This document shows positions 17,965-27,268 of a DNA stretch of 64,000 nt, piece after piece. The notes beneath the pieces are model-generated. The model had not been told where the DNA came from. It worked only from the letters and a program-made list of their open reading frames with translations, and made no database searches. Source of the DNA: Aeromonas popoffii (GTDB lineage Bacteria; Pseudomonadota; Gammaproteobacteria; Enterobacterales; Aeromonadaceae); the NCBI RefSeq assembly GCF_000820025.1, contig NZ_CDBI01000079.1, forward strand, positions 169,353 to 233,352, given 5' to 3'. The translations under genes were made by a program, and so were the position numbers. The first letter of the stretch is position 1; every line of letters starts with the position of its first letter.

Positions 17965-18774
17965 TTAGAGAGGTTGTTTTGTTTTTCTAAGTTCAGTGGG
18001 TGTTAATCCAAAGCGATTTTTAAAACTCTGGGTAAAACGGGAGTGGGATTGGTAACCACATTTTTCAGAAATCAAGCTTATTGATTTTTCTGTTGTTTGC
18101 AACAAATGCAAACCAAGGCCTAACCGGGCTCTATCTTTTATTTCTTTAATGCTGGTGTTTTCTGATTTAAGCTTGCGATGTAATGTTGATTGACTCATTG
18201 CCAATGCGTCACAGATCTTATCCATCGTTATTTCGCGGAAATTATTTCTAATCAATAGGTCGTGTATCTTATGGCTGACCTTGGAGCGACCTACCATAGA
18301 TACGACCTCCTTATATCCTAAATGATAAAGTAGTATCAGAAACTCTTTTTTTCTTAATGACAAAATTTTTTTTGGTGCCCATGAAGATATTGTTATAAAC
18401 TGCTTCAAACACTGTTTTATTTCTTCTCTTGCATTACCAATAAAATAATCAGTCTTATGGCTGAAATTATTTATGGGTAACCCATCAAAGTCTTGATGTT
18501 CAAACTCAATTAATATTGCGATATATTTCTTTTTATTTGGGATGTTTCTCATGTGAATCGAATTATTATCAGGAAGGAAAATAAACTCATTACTCTGGCA
18601 AGTTAGCTTAAAGCCTTCACCGAGTTTTTTTTCACCGTTGACAACAAAGATAAGCAGCGGTTTTGCTACCGGTATATTCAAGATATTCTGTTCATAAGTC
18701 GATGTGTAAACATAGAAAGGTAATTCTGAATTCGCAAATTGTACTTTTTGAACGAGACGCATGATGTCATCCAT
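17965..18774 (-). CDS. AraC-family transcriptional regulator
   Basis: The 269-residue protein has an N-terminal cupin-like sensing domain (about 1-160) and a C-terminal AraC/XylS double helix-turn-helix (about 175-265), ending in the family signature LISEKCGYQSHSRFTQSFKNRFGLTPTELR. Such proteins bind promoter half-sites and usually act as activators. It lies last in a same-strand series behind elbB and the multidomain acyl enzyme genes and is the obvious candidate regulator of that cluster. Strongly AT-rich, unlike Aeromonas backbone genes, so probably acquired with the cluster. Confidence 0.9.
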   Translation of the reverse strand: MDDIMRLVQKVQFANSELPFYVYTSTYEQNILNIPVAKPLLIFVVNGEKKLGEGFKLTCQSNEFIFLPDNNSIHMRNIPNKKKYIAILIEFEHQDFDGLPINNFSHKTDYFIGNAREEIKQCLKQFITISSWAPKKILSLRKKEFLILLYHLGYKEVVSMVGRSKVSHKIHDLLIRNNFREITMDKICDALAMSQSTLHRKLKSENTSIKEIKDRARLGLGLHLLQTTEKSISLISEKCGYQSHSRFTQSFKNRFGLTPTELRKTKQPL

Positions 18775-18923
18775 AATTCCTCTCCATGCCTTCCTTTACA
18801 TAATTATTTTTTGAAAATTTTGAGCTAATCCTTCTTACATGTCAAGGGAAATAAATCACTATATGCATAACACCCCTAGCTCTATTTATTAATATTATCT
18901 ATAAAGCTTGCTGTTATTAAAAA

Positions 18924-18953
18924 AACCGCCAATATTGCATATATTGGCGGTTG
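18924..18953 (-). terminator. Terminator after elbB
   Basis: AACCGCCAATAT / ATATTGGCGGTT forms a perfect 12-base-pair stem with a TGCAT loop, and the plus strand shows AAAAA to its left, giving a U-run for minus-strand transcripts. It separates elbB from the araC-type gene. Confidence 0.85.
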
Positions 18954-18963
18954 TTGATAAAGA

Positions 18964-19623
18964 TTAGGCTAACTCAACAACTTTCTTTACAAGTTTTGAG
19001 ATTCCTAAATAGGTATCCGATAATTTTGCATCGTCAGTCATGTAAGCTGGTGTTGTAACGATTTTATGCTCCATATCAACGACACATTCTGATGTGATAC
19101 AATTCTTATGTATAGCTCCCGTTTTTTCTATCTCGCTAGCGATCTCACTATTTGTACCAATGGTCAAGGTAGGTTTATCATGACCAATAGAGAGTGCCAA
19201 TAATGCAGGTGCAATACAAATTGCCCCAATAGGCTTATTAGCACCTTTAAATGCTTTAATCTGGTTTAGAACCTGTTCGTTAACTGATGCGTGGCTGCCA
19301 GAAAAAGCAAATGAACACATATTCTTTGCTACCCCAAAACCACCTGGGATCACTAAAGCATCAAACTCATTAGTATTCAGCTTGGCGATGTCTTCTATTT
19401 TACCGCGTGCAATTCTGGCTGCTTCTTCCAATATATTTCTTTTATTACCTTCAGACTCCTCTCCAGTAAGATGGTTGACAACATGATGCTGGTCTTGATT
19501 TAACGCAAAAATCTTGTAGGAAACACCTTCTTGATCCAGTGCTAGGAGTGTTAAAACCGACTCACGAATCTCTGCACCGTCAAGATAACCACAACCAGAT
19601 AAAATAACCGCTATATTTTTCAC
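18964..19623 (-). CDS. elbB: ElbB-type DJ-1/PfpI family glyoxalase-like protein
   Basis: The 219-residue product follows ElbB closely: N-terminal AVILSGCGYLDGAEI, the motif ALVIPGGFGVAKNMCSFA, and the nucleophile elbow GAICIAPAL with its cysteine. ElbB is a DJ-1/PfpI superfamily member with reported glyoxalase activity and an old link to isoprenoid synthesis. It is not a usual partner of acyl-transfer enzymes. It starts 91 bases after the stop of the acyltransferase/carrier gene, same strand, and has a strong terminator behind it, so it probably ends that transcript. Confidence 0.92.
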   Translation of the reverse strand: MKNIAVILSGCGYLDGAEIRESVLTLLALDQEGVSYKIFALNQDQHHVVNHLTGEESEGNKRNILEEAARIARGKIEDIAKLNTNEFDALVIPGGFGVAKNMCSFAFSGSHASVNEQVLNQIKAFKGANKPIGAICIAPALLALSIGHDKPTLTIGTNSEIASEIEKTGAIHKNCITSECVVDMEHKIVTTPAYMTDDAKLSDTYLGISKLVKKVVELA

Positions 19624-19714
19624 AAATGAATCCTTTTCATATTTATGGTACTACGTAATAATATTGGCTAAGCTTACGACTGCTAGACATAGCCAATAAT
19701 AATATTTATGACTG

Positions 19715-21871
19715 TCAGGTTAAATTGGTAAGCTCATTATCAAACTTCTGTGATGTTGGTTCTATTTTTTTGCTCCCTTCGTGTATTGCCCGCTCCACCA
19801 TGACGGAAATTTCATTAAGATCCTTGGCAGAAATAATGTCAGAGACAGATAGCACTATTTTATGTGATGGTGGTGAAAATTCAGTTTGTAGGGTATTGGT
19901 AAATTGGACAATACCTAAAGAAGCAAGACCACATTCTTCAAGGTTCCATTCTGGTTTAACTTCCATGCCCGTGATTCGATAAACTATAGCTAGAATACGC
20001 GTAGTGGCATCCAACTCAGGGAGGGTTACAGATTCCTTACTGTTTGCACCTGTGAGTTTTCCCAGCAAGTCGCCGATATTGACAAATGTACGTCTTAATA
20101 AAGGATCAACAGGCTGAATTGCTTTAGCAAAGAGGACTACCAATCCTACAATATAAAAGTACTCATACCATTCAACAGGAACAGGTTGTGGACTAAACCA
20201 GTAGAAAGCCTTTTGGTGACTCCACCAGTTCCACCACTCACCATGTCGTGTCACTGAGTAATACCATTGGCCAATCATTTGGTGAAACAGGAAACAAGAG
20301 AATGCCGTTGGTGCCAATATTTGCGAAATAGGACTCGACCTAAAGAAGCGAGCAGTCATCCCTTGCCCCGTGCTTAGAGCAAAAATCCAAAGCAAAGTGA
20401 TAGGGGCAAACAGACGTCCATAGATATTATCCCAGATCCTGTTCACTATAGCTGGATCGGTCAGAGAATCTGCAGCCGCAGGGCGTAGGGCATTTTGTTC
20501 AACAGAAACCCAGCCCTCACCGCTAGGAAAATAACCTTGCGCTATGTGCGCTACACTCACGACGATCATAATCAAGGTAATGGTATCAGCGATTCTTCCC
20601 CATATATCGGCCCGGACATGTTCCGCAGGGCGAATAGCATCGTATAAAAATGCTGCACACATACCTGCTATAAAATAAACCATCCAAAATGGTGCAAACA
20701 AGTAGAACCCAAGAATAACAGCATTTTCCTTGCCTGCCATTTCCAGTTGTGATTGTGAAGGCGTTGTTCTCTGACCAGTTAATGCATCAAAGAAACCATA
20801 CCCGGTGGCATCTACGGCGTAGACATACCAGAAAGAGAGAACGATTAAAATATTCAGCCCAAGGCCTAAGAGTGTCAGCGATAGGAGCTGTTTGGATTTG
20901 CCCCGATTTTTATAAAGTGCGTTATACAAAAAGGGGAAGACAATTAGGCACTGGAAATACATGGACATGAACCACAAATAGAATCCCATGAACCATGATG
21001 CTCCCCACAGCGGTGTGGCCTGTAATCCCGTCAGATGTATCCCCAAAGTGAGCAGCACATTCGCTAACCAGGAATCTTGTACCCAAGGGGTTCCTTCACA
21101 GAATTTCGTCCCAGAATCAACGATCTGTGCCCAATGAAAAATAGGCGAGAATGTTGATGGTTGGCACGTCACCAATAAATTCCCCAAGGCAAACAACACA
21201 GCTAGCCCATATAAAGGATATATTCCGGCAACTCGGGCTGAAACAAATGCCATCTTATTTTTTATCAAGGACGGCATGAGTGCAGCCAAAGTGAAGCCAG
21301 CTAATGTAAAGAATGTATGCACATGCCATGGGAATTGCCTTAGATTGGAAAAAGCATCCCACGACCCGTTGGAGCCAATATGCATAAACATCACATAACA
21401 AGCCAACAAGAAGCGAAAACCTGCTAACGTCTGCCAGTCTATTTTAGCTTTACTACCTGATACATCAATCACATTATCTTTTTTAGATGAGAACAGATCA
21501 TCTAACAAGCCAGTGGATTTATGCTTACCCTCGGTTGCTTTGCTCTTTCTTGTGTTTCTCTCAACCAATGCCGCTGTTGCTGATACGCCAGGTGTCACGT
21601 TCAGTTGTTGTGCAATTTTATTACGCACAATTTTTCGACTAGCTGTTCTTGGTATTTCTTCATCCAGAGCTAGTTTCCAACATGTTGGAAATTTAAATGA
21701 GGCTAACCCTTGCTCCCTCAAATATGTTCTAAACTCTCTAACTATTTCTTGATCGGAGAATTGCTCTGAGTAGGAGGGGTCTAAAATTAATGCACAGCCA
21801 ACCTCTTCGCCATATAGCTCAGAGGGAACAGCGAAACACACAGCCACATTGACTGCGTTGTGCTGTGTCAA
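19715..21871 (-). CDS. Downstream half of split enzyme: adenylation C-lobe, acyltransferase-3, carrier domain
   Basis: The 718-residue frame begins inside an adenylate-forming enzyme: residues 1-90 are its C-terminal lobe, ending in the A10-like motif IPRTASRKIVR with the catalytic lysine. Residues about 145-600 form an acyltransferase-3 (OafA-type) integral membrane domain with about ten hydrophobic segments, including FRFLLACYVMFMHIG with the family histidine. Residues about 625-700 are an acyl-carrier domain with the phosphopantetheine serine in GLASLG. It has no proper start of its own: the frame is open upstream and continues the hydrolase/adenylation gene if one G is removed from the tract at 21906-21913. 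AT-rich. Confidence 0.85.
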   Translation of the reverse strand: MTQHNAVNVAVCFAVPSELYGEEVGCALILDPSYSEQFSDQEIVREFRTYLREQGLASFKFPTCWKLALDEEIPRTASRKIVRNKIAQQLNVTPGVSATAALVERNTRKSKATEGKHKSTGLLDDLFSSKKDNVIDVSGSKAKIDWQTLAGFRFLLACYVMFMHIGSNGSWDAFSNLRQFPWHVHTFFTLAGFTLAALMPSLIKNKMAFVSARVAGIYPLYGLAVLFALGNLLVTCQPSTFSPIFHWAQIVDSGTKFCEGTPWVQDSWLANVLLTLGIHLTGLQATPLWGASWFMGFYLWFMSMYFQCLIVFPFLYNALYKNRGKSKQLLSLTLLGLGLNILIVLSFWYVYAVDATGYGFFDALTGQRTTPSQSQLEMAGKENAVILGFYLFAPFWMVYFIAGMCAAFLYDAIRPAEHVRADIWGRIADTITLIMIVVSVAHIAQGYFPSGEGWVSVEQNALRPAAADSLTDPAIVNRIWDNIYGRLFAPITLLWIFALSTGQGMTARFFRSSPISQILAPTAFSCFLFHQMIGQWYYSVTRHGEWWNWWSHQKAFYWFSPQPVPVEWYEYFYIVGLVVLFAKAIQPVDPLLRRTFVNIGDLLGKLTGANSKESVTLPELDATTRILAIVYRITGMEVKPEWNLEECGLASLGIVQFTNTLQTEFSPPSHKIVLSVSDIISAKDLNEISVMVERAIHEGSKKIEPTSQKFDNELTNLT

Positions 21872-21884
21872 AAGAGCTTCGACT

Positions 21885-24086
21885 TCAGCTGGTGCGATTT
21901 GTTCTCCCCCCCCTTTTGATCAATTCTTTAAGACGACCTTTCAGGGTTAATGTACCATTGTGGTCCATCTCCCCTAAATCTCCGGTGAGAAACCACGTTT
22001 CGAACAGACCACTATGTGGGGATTTGAGCAGGAAACGGGAACTGTTGTTTGCATCCTGATTATCTTGGTAACCGGTGAAAACGGTTTCTCCTGAAATGGC
22101 CACTTCACCCTCACTTCCAAAAGGAAGAGGACGCAAAGAAGTAGAATCGACAATGGCGAGTGAAGCAGTGATAGGGACTCCTACTGCGCCGGGTTTTTGC
22201 AGCCACGAACCTTCGGTTCTTGCTGGTTGGGATATGGGCATCTGTTCCGACATGCTGTAGGTAGTGACAATCTGACATCCAAAAATGGACGTCAGAAGTT
22301 TACGGTCTGCCTCTTTTAAATCCGCAGCCCCAGAGCGGATCATACGTAGGTTATGCCCCTGCCAGCGGCCTGCCTGATCGAGATAAGCCTCCGCATTGTC
22401 TAAGAGATAACGCACAGTACCATTATGAATGGTTGGGACAGATGAGTACCATGTTGGGCGCGGATTGGACAGTGATAGCGCTTTAGCCATTGCTTCAGGT
22501 TGGTAAATGCCATCACAAGTAATCGTTGCGCCAACAGCAACACTGCACAAGATCGATGCACTTAACCCACCAATGTGATCTAAAGGCATAACACTATAGG
22601 TCACATCATCTGCGTTGAGCCCCATAGAGTCGGCAAGAAGCGCGCCGTTTAATACCAAATCTCTTTGTCTTAACGGGACTACTTTGGGTAACGAGGTCGT
22701 ACCTGACGTGCGTAGCAGTAAGCAGTGAGCTGCTGGCTCGTTTGATAACGGTGGTAAAAGTGCAAAGTCCGTAGAGGTGTGCAGATAGCTAAATAACCCA
22801 GGCGAATGCTTATCAGAGCGCTCAGCATAATGCAGATGAACTTTTGACATCACTCGTAGCGCATATTTATCAAAAGCTGCTTTGATTCCAGGAGCGGTAA
22901 CGTCTGTAAACATCACTAGATGCTTAACATTAAATTGCTCTAAGGCCTGAAGGGCATCTGATTCGCTCAGTGTGGAAGAAAAAGGTACGGCACAAGCCTG
23001 TGCGGCGATGGACAAAAAAGCACATGCAGCAGTAGCATTGCCGCCTATTGGCGCTACATATGCAACGACATCCCCTTTTTGCACACCAAGTTTGCGAAGG
23101 TCACCGCCTCCACCTGGAGAACAAAACTGAAGCATTTCGCCATAGGAGGTAAACATATCGGCGTTCTGCTCCCGAGCCAGGCGGAACAGGGGAGCCTCCT
23201 TAGGAGGTGTTGCGAGCAATTGATGGAGGGTTTCCGGTAACCCTTCAAGGTTTAATTTAACATCCGCGAACTGGAGATTTTTTGTGATGGCCCGCGAACT
23301 TAACTCACTTGACTTTGTCCATGTAGGTTCCTGAATGCTATCAGTGTGGGTTTGACTAATTCCTTCCTTGAGACTCTGATATATAAGGTCTGACACTTTA
23401 CCCTGTTCTTGAAGTGGATAATTTATCTCATGACCGCCAGAAAGGTACAAAACAGTCGTTCGGCTCGGTTCAAAAGTATGAACAAAAGACTCCGACCACG
23501 GCTTATAGGGGTCTTCACGCCCGATTAAATGGATACTTTGATAGTCGGGGAATGACGGAACAGGGAGTAAACCTAATTTCGCCCTGAGTTCAGATAGCGG
23601 AGTGGAACTGGCAGCACAGGCAAAAATAGCAATATTAAAGAGCGGACCTTTAGGCATTATCAGTCTGATAGATTCCCCAAAACGGGACATCAGTGCAGAT
23701 TGAAGCGCCCGATCCTTATATAAGTTATTGGCTAAATTTGCTACCAATGCCCCTTGGCTGAAACCGTAAACGCCATCAAACGGCCCTTCCTGTTCTACAC
23801 TTTTAAGGATGTAGTAAACAGCATCACAAAGAGTATTAAGCCGAATATCGCCCTCTTGCTGGCTATTGAACCAGGAATACCAAGGGCCAGATCCCAGTCC
23901 CTCTAAGCCGATTCCAGGTTCATCTACAGGAGTGGGGCCGTTAAGGTAAACAAATTGAAACTTGGGCATCACTAAATCTAAATTACTTAACTGCAATTCA
24001 GTGATCGTGCTGTTACTACCGTTTCCATGCATCGCCAACAATTTTACTTTTGTTGAACGGTTTGCGGATAAAATCACTGCCATCAC
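21885..24086 (-). CDS. Upstream half of split enzyme: FSH1-type serine hydrolase plus adenylation domain
   Basis: Residues 1-240 are an alpha/beta hydrolase of FSH1 type: LLAMHGNGSN at the first strand, nucleophile Ser110 in YGFSQGA, Asp192 in GREDP, His219 in SGGHE. Residues about 285-733 are an adenylate-forming (acyl-CoA synthetase/NRPS-like) domain: P-loop LLLRTSGTTSLPK (about 457-468), A5-like TTYSMSEQMP, A7 GDLG and A8 LKGRLKELIKRGG. It then runs out of frame after an eight-G tract and stops within about five codons, losing the catalytic lysine lobe, which is encoded in the next frame. It would load an acyl or amino acid as adenylate. It is first in a same-strand cluster. Confidence 0.85.
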   Translation of the reverse strand: MMAVILSANRSTKVKLLAMHGNGSNSTITELQLSNLDLVMPKFQFVYLNGPTPVDEPGIGLEGLGSGPWYSWFNSQQEGDIRLNTLCDAVYYILKSVEQEGPFDGVYGFSQGALVANLANNLYKDRALQSALMSRFGESIRLIMPKGPLFNIAIFACAASSTPLSELRAKLGLLPVPSFPDYQSIHLIGREDPYKPWSESFVHTFEPSRTTVLYLSGGHEINYPLQEQGKVSDLIYQSLKEGISQTHTDSIQEPTWTKSSELSSRAITKNLQFADVKLNLEGLPETLHQLLATPPKEAPLFRLAREQNADMFTSYGEMLQFCSPGGGGDLRKLGVQKGDVVAYVAPIGGNATAACAFLSIAAQACAVPFSSTLSESDALQALEQFNVKHLVMFTDVTAPGIKAAFDKYALRVMSKVHLHYAERSDKHSPGLFSYLHTSTDFALLPPLSNEPAAHCLLLRTSGTTSLPKVVPLRQRDLVLNGALLADSMGLNADDVTYSVMPLDHIGGLSASILCSVAVGATITCDGIYQPEAMAKALSLSNPRPTWYSSVPTIHNGTVRYLLDNAEAYLDQAGRWQGHNLRMIRSGAADLKEADRKLLTSIFGCQIVTTYSMSEQMPISQPARTEGSWLQKPGAVGVPITASLAIVDSTSLRPLPFGSEGEVAISGETVFTGYQDNQDANNSSRFLLKSPHSGLFETWFLTGDLGEMDHNGTLTLKGRLKELIKRGGRTNRTS
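21906..21913 (-). repeat. Eight-G homopolymer at the frame break
   Basis: On the minus strand the coding sequence reads AAA AGG GGG GGG AGA; with seven G it would read AAA AGG GGG GGA GAA CAA ATC, giving IKRGGEQIAPAEVEALL, the normal continuation of an adenylation domain. So exactly one surplus G splits the gene. A homopolymer of this length is prone to slippage in cells and to miscalling in sequencing. Confidence 0.85.
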
Positions 24087-24296
24087 TCCTTTATTGTGAA
24101 TGACATTTAAACCTAGATTAAAACTTCGCTCTGTTATACTTGAATGTTAGGCGTACATATTTAATTGATTTTAATATTAAACATAGAAAAAAAGCCTGCC
24201 ACTCATTTAGTAGTCGCAGAGCAGAAGTAAGGTAACTAAAAAAAACTTCTAGCTGTAATGAAAGGAAAATATAACTATTTATTATATTTTCTTAAA

Positions 24297-24854
24297 TTAA
24301 TCCCGCTTATACAAGGCTTCAATAGTGCTCGCTCCCAATGAGTGGGCTTTGACCATATAGCCTGTAAGTGCACCTGAGGCATTTTCTGGTAACTCAATTT
24401 TTTTGGACAGCGCATAGACCGTAAATTGATAACGATGCATACCGTGTCCTTCAGGAGGACAAGCTCCGCCGAATCCCCGTTGCCCGAAGTCGTTATTCAT
24501 TTGGAAACTTCCAGCAGGTAGTACATTTTTGCTTGGCTCACCAGCTCCTGTAGCCAGAGTAGTGACATCTTTAGGTATATTGATTACCTGCCAATGCCAC
24601 CAACCACTGCCTGTCGGGGCATCAGGATCATAAGCAAAAACAGCAAAGGCTTCAGTGCCTTTTGGGGCACCAGACCAGGACAGCTGTGGTGAAAAATTCT
24701 TACCATTACAGCCAAACCCTTGGAACTCTTGAGATTGGCTCATGACTTTCCCATGGGTAATGTCTGTGCTTGATAATTTTAGCGAATCTGCTAGCGTTGA
24801 TGCAGATGCAAACATAATGAGGGGCAAAGCAAGTTTGATAGTTAAAGATGGCAT
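24297..24854 (-). CDS. PEBP-family (YbhB/YbcL, Raf kinase inhibitor-like) exported protein
   Basis: The 185-residue product has a signal peptide (MPSLTIKLALPLIMFASASTLA) and then the phosphatidylethanolamine-binding fold: NFSPQLSWSGAPKGTEAFAVFAYDPDAP, the ligand-site segment WWHWQVINIP, and the conserved GACPPEGHGMHRYQFTVYAL. Periplasmic homologues such as YbcL are known; ligands and roles vary. ATG 24854 with GGAG upstream is chosen over the longer frame to 24881. It lies 210 bases upstream of the hydrolase/adenylation gene on the same strand, with no terminator that I can see between them. Confidence 0.9.
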   Translation of the reverse strand: MPSLTIKLALPLIMFASASTLADSLKLSSTDITHGKVMSQSQEFQGFGCNGKNFSPQLSWSGAPKGTEAFAVFAYDPDAPTGSGWWHWQVINIPKDVTTLATGAGEPSKNVLPAGSFQMNNDFGQRGFGGACPPEGHGMHRYQFTVYALSKKIELPENASGALTGYMVKAHSLGASTIEALYKRD

Positions 24855-25062
24855 GGAGCTCTCCGAGTTACTTGTGTGCAAGAGTCATGCATCATATAGC
24901 TTCAGATGTACCAAGGTTACTCAGAAAACTGTCAAGTTTTCGCTTTTTTCATCCATGTTTGTGCTATTGAACGTCATGCCGATAATGTCAGAGTGGTGTA
25001 ATGGGATAACCTTGGCAGCATCCTCTGCATCGCCATGGGTTACCCTCTTGCTATCGTGGTGG

Positions 25063-25494
25063 TCAAATTTCCCACGACACGGCTGTGGTGTAGGCATCCG
25101 CATGCCAGTAACTGACAAAGTTTTGCTGCCACAGTGCGTACAACTCTCTTCCCTCCGCATTAGTCAGGTCACCCAGTCGGCTCTCGAACACGTAACGCTG
25201 CGTCCAGCTAAAATCCAGTATCTTCTCCAACTCTGGGTAAACCGTGCCGACAAAGCCAAAATCCGTCACATAGTCGAAGCGCCAACCTTCGCTATGTCGT
25301 ATCAGCCGTATTTCTACCGGGTGGTAGCCACCGCGTTCGCTGCTGTACTGCGGGTCACGGAAATTGAGCGTTACCGCACGGGTTGATGGGGGCATATCTG
25401 GGGCAGCGGATAATGCGTTGAACAGCAGTTGAGTGAATGACCGACTGACCGGAAGAATAAAACCTGCTTGATCGATACGATGATGTATGTGCAT
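25063..25494 (-). CDS. DUF2787-like protein, 143 aa
   Basis: The protein has the pattern LPVSRSFTQLLFNALS, then VTLNFRDPQYSSERGGYHPVEIRL, then FDYVTDFGFVG and many aromatic residues, which I associate with the gammaproteobacterial DUF2787 family. No function is established. It lacks a signal peptide and membrane segments. It sits at the right end of the AT-rich insert, just before the junction with the truncated LysR gene. Confidence 0.7.
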   Translation of the reverse strand: MHIHHRIDQAGFILPVSRSFTQLLFNALSAAPDMPPSTRAVTLNFRDPQYSSERGGYHPVEIRLIRHSEGWRFDYVTDFGFVGTVYPELEKILDFSWTQRYVFESRLGDLTNAEGRELYALWQQNFVSYWHADAYTTAVSWEI

Positions 25495-25566
25495 AAGTAC
25501 TCCTTTCTCAGTTAAAGAAATCGCTGTGGATATGAATAATGTGTATTAAACCAAGTAACTAATCAC

Positions 25567-26049
25567 TCAGAGCAACCCGCGCTGGCCAGCGGCGAGATTG
25601 ATCTGGTGATTGGTTTCGATGCCTATATTGATCCGGGGTTGCTGCGCGCAACCCTGCGCCGGGACCACTACTGCTGCGTGCTGCGCCAGGACTCCCGCTA
25701 TCTTCCGGATAATGCCCAGCCGCAGGATATGGCGGCCATCCCCTTTGTGCAGTTCGCCAACAGCGTCGGCAATTTTGAAGGGCAGATGAGCCCGCAGCAG
25801 GTCGCCCGCTCGGCGGTGGCGACGCTCCCCTGTTACACCTCGCTGCAAGCCTTTATGTCGGTCAATGACGTCGCCGCCTGCATTCCGTCGGCTATCGCCG
25901 CCCTCGGCGATTTTCGCACCGTGGCGATGGCCGGGGCGCCGCAACTGTTTGAGGTGGTGGTCGGCAGACACAGAAAAAGTCAGGGCAATCTGGCCATCGA
26001 GTGGATGGCCGAGGTGATTAAGTCGGTCAGCGACCTTGCGCCCAGATAA
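25567..26049 (+). pseudogene. LysR-type regulator, truncated at its 5' end
   Basis: The open frame from about 25561 encodes the second half of a LysR substrate-binding domain: EQPALASGEIDLVIGFD, then a typical LLRATLRRDHYCCVLRQDS strand pair, and a final VVGRHRKSQGN segment. The N-terminal winged helix and the first half of the effector domain are missing. The reading frame upstream dissolves into AT-rich sequence of the insert. So the gene was cut by the junction and is almost certainly non-functional. It runs toward the oxidoreductase gene, which it may once have regulated. Confidence 0.8.
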
Positions 26050-26179
26050 CGCAGCCACTGGCAGAGAAAGGCCGCCGCCAGCCAGAGTGGCTAACAGCAG
26101 GCTGGCGCTGCGGGGGGACATCCTGCGATGGTGCGGGCAGTTATCCGCTTATTCCGTTATTGAGTGAAAAGGAGTTGAG

Positions 26180-27085
26180 ATGCGCATTGCCCTGATTGGT
26201 CTGGGGGATATCGCCCAGAAAGCCTATCTGCCGCTGCTGGCGAGCGACGAGCGGGTGACCCCGCTGCTCTGCACCCGAAGCCCAGAGGTGCTGGACAAGC
26301 TGTCTCGCCAGTACCGGATCCCCGAGTCGTACACCGATGTTAATGCCCTGCTGGCAAGTCGCCCCGATGCCGTGATGATCCACGCCGCCACCGCGGTGCA
26401 TCGCGAGCTTGCCGAGCAGAGCCTGCGCGCGGGGATCCCCACCTTTGTCGACAAACCCCTGTGCGACACGCTGGCCGAGGCCGAGGAGCTCGCCAACCTC
26501 GCCATGGTGCAGGATTGCCCGCTGTTTGTCGGCTTTAACCGCCGCTATCTGCCCGCCATGGATGCCGCCCGTGCCCAGCCGCTCACCGAGCTTAACTGGC
26601 AAAAACACAGACACGCACTGCCTGGGGCACCCCGTCAGTTTCTGTTCGATGATTTTATCCATGTGCTCGACAGCCTCTGCTTCTATGGCGGCGCGCCAGA
26701 CGGGGATTTTCAGGCGGTATTGCGGCCGGATGCCAAGGACAACAGCCTGCTGGCCGGGGTGAGCGTCAGCTGGCAGAGCGGTGATCGCGCTATCAGCGGC
26801 AGCATGAATCGCAGTGCTGGCATCACCGAGGAGCGCATCGACGCCTATGGCGACAACCTCTCCCTGCACCTTGAGAACTGCACCCGCGGCACGATTGCCC
26901 GAGACAAGAGGTTGCAGGCCCTTATCCCCAACGACTGGCAGCCGGTATTGGTCCAACGGGGCTTTGCCGCCATGCTGGAACACTGGTATCAGCAAATTGA
27001 ATCGGGCAAGGCCGATAGCGAGCTGATCGCCTCCTGCCTGCATGGTCACCGGCTGGCGGAGCAGCTGGTGGCGCTCGCGATCTGA
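26180..27085 (+). CDS. Gfo/Idh/MocA-family oxidoreductase
   Basis: The 301-residue product has an N-terminal Rossmann fold (MRIALIGLGDIAQKAYLPLL) and the family signature with catalytic lysine in VDKPLCDT (the EKP motif). The C-terminal domain carries DDFIHVLDSLCF. Members are NAD(P)-dependent dehydrogenases of sugars, inositols or related compounds; the substrate here is unknown. GGAGTTGAG precedes the ATG. It follows the truncated LysR gene, 130 bases downstream on the same strand. Confidence 0.9.
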   Translation: MRIALIGLGDIAQKAYLPLLASDERVTPLLCTRSPEVLDKLSRQYRIPESYTDVNALLASRPDAVMIHAATAVHRELAEQSLRAGIPTFVDKPLCDTLAEAEELANLAMVQDCPLFVGFNRRYLPAMDAARAQPLTELNWQKHRHALPGAPRQFLFDDFIHVLDSLCFYGGAPDGDFQAVLRPDAKDNSLLAGVSVSWQSGDRAISGSMNRSAGITEERIDAYGDNLSLHLENCTRGTIARDKRLQALIPNDWQPVLVQRGFAAMLEHWYQQIESGKADSELIASCLHGHRLAEQLVALAI

Positions 27086-27268
27086 CCCCTCTCCTGCGCC
27101 TGTCGAGCCTGATTTATCGGGCCCGCACGGGTGAGTAAACCGGCAGACTACTGTACAAGATGACGGATCCCTGCGCAGTCAGCAGGCGAGGGCGCCGCCG
27201 CGCGAGCCAAGCGGACGCTTGTTTGCTATCTTGGCGGCCATGAACTGCCTTCAGAGCAACAGAGTGTC

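Noticed and set aside
21885..21926. Programmed frameshift signal at the G-run
   Set aside because: No slippery heptamer with a downstream stem-loop or internal Shine-Dalgarno arrangement was evident by eye; slippage, mutation or sequencing error are simpler, though it is not excluded.
25606..26049. Independent 147-codon gene starting at GTG 25606
   Set aside because: The homologous reading frame continues upstream to about 25561 and corresponds to the middle of a LysR effector domain, so it is a truncated gene.
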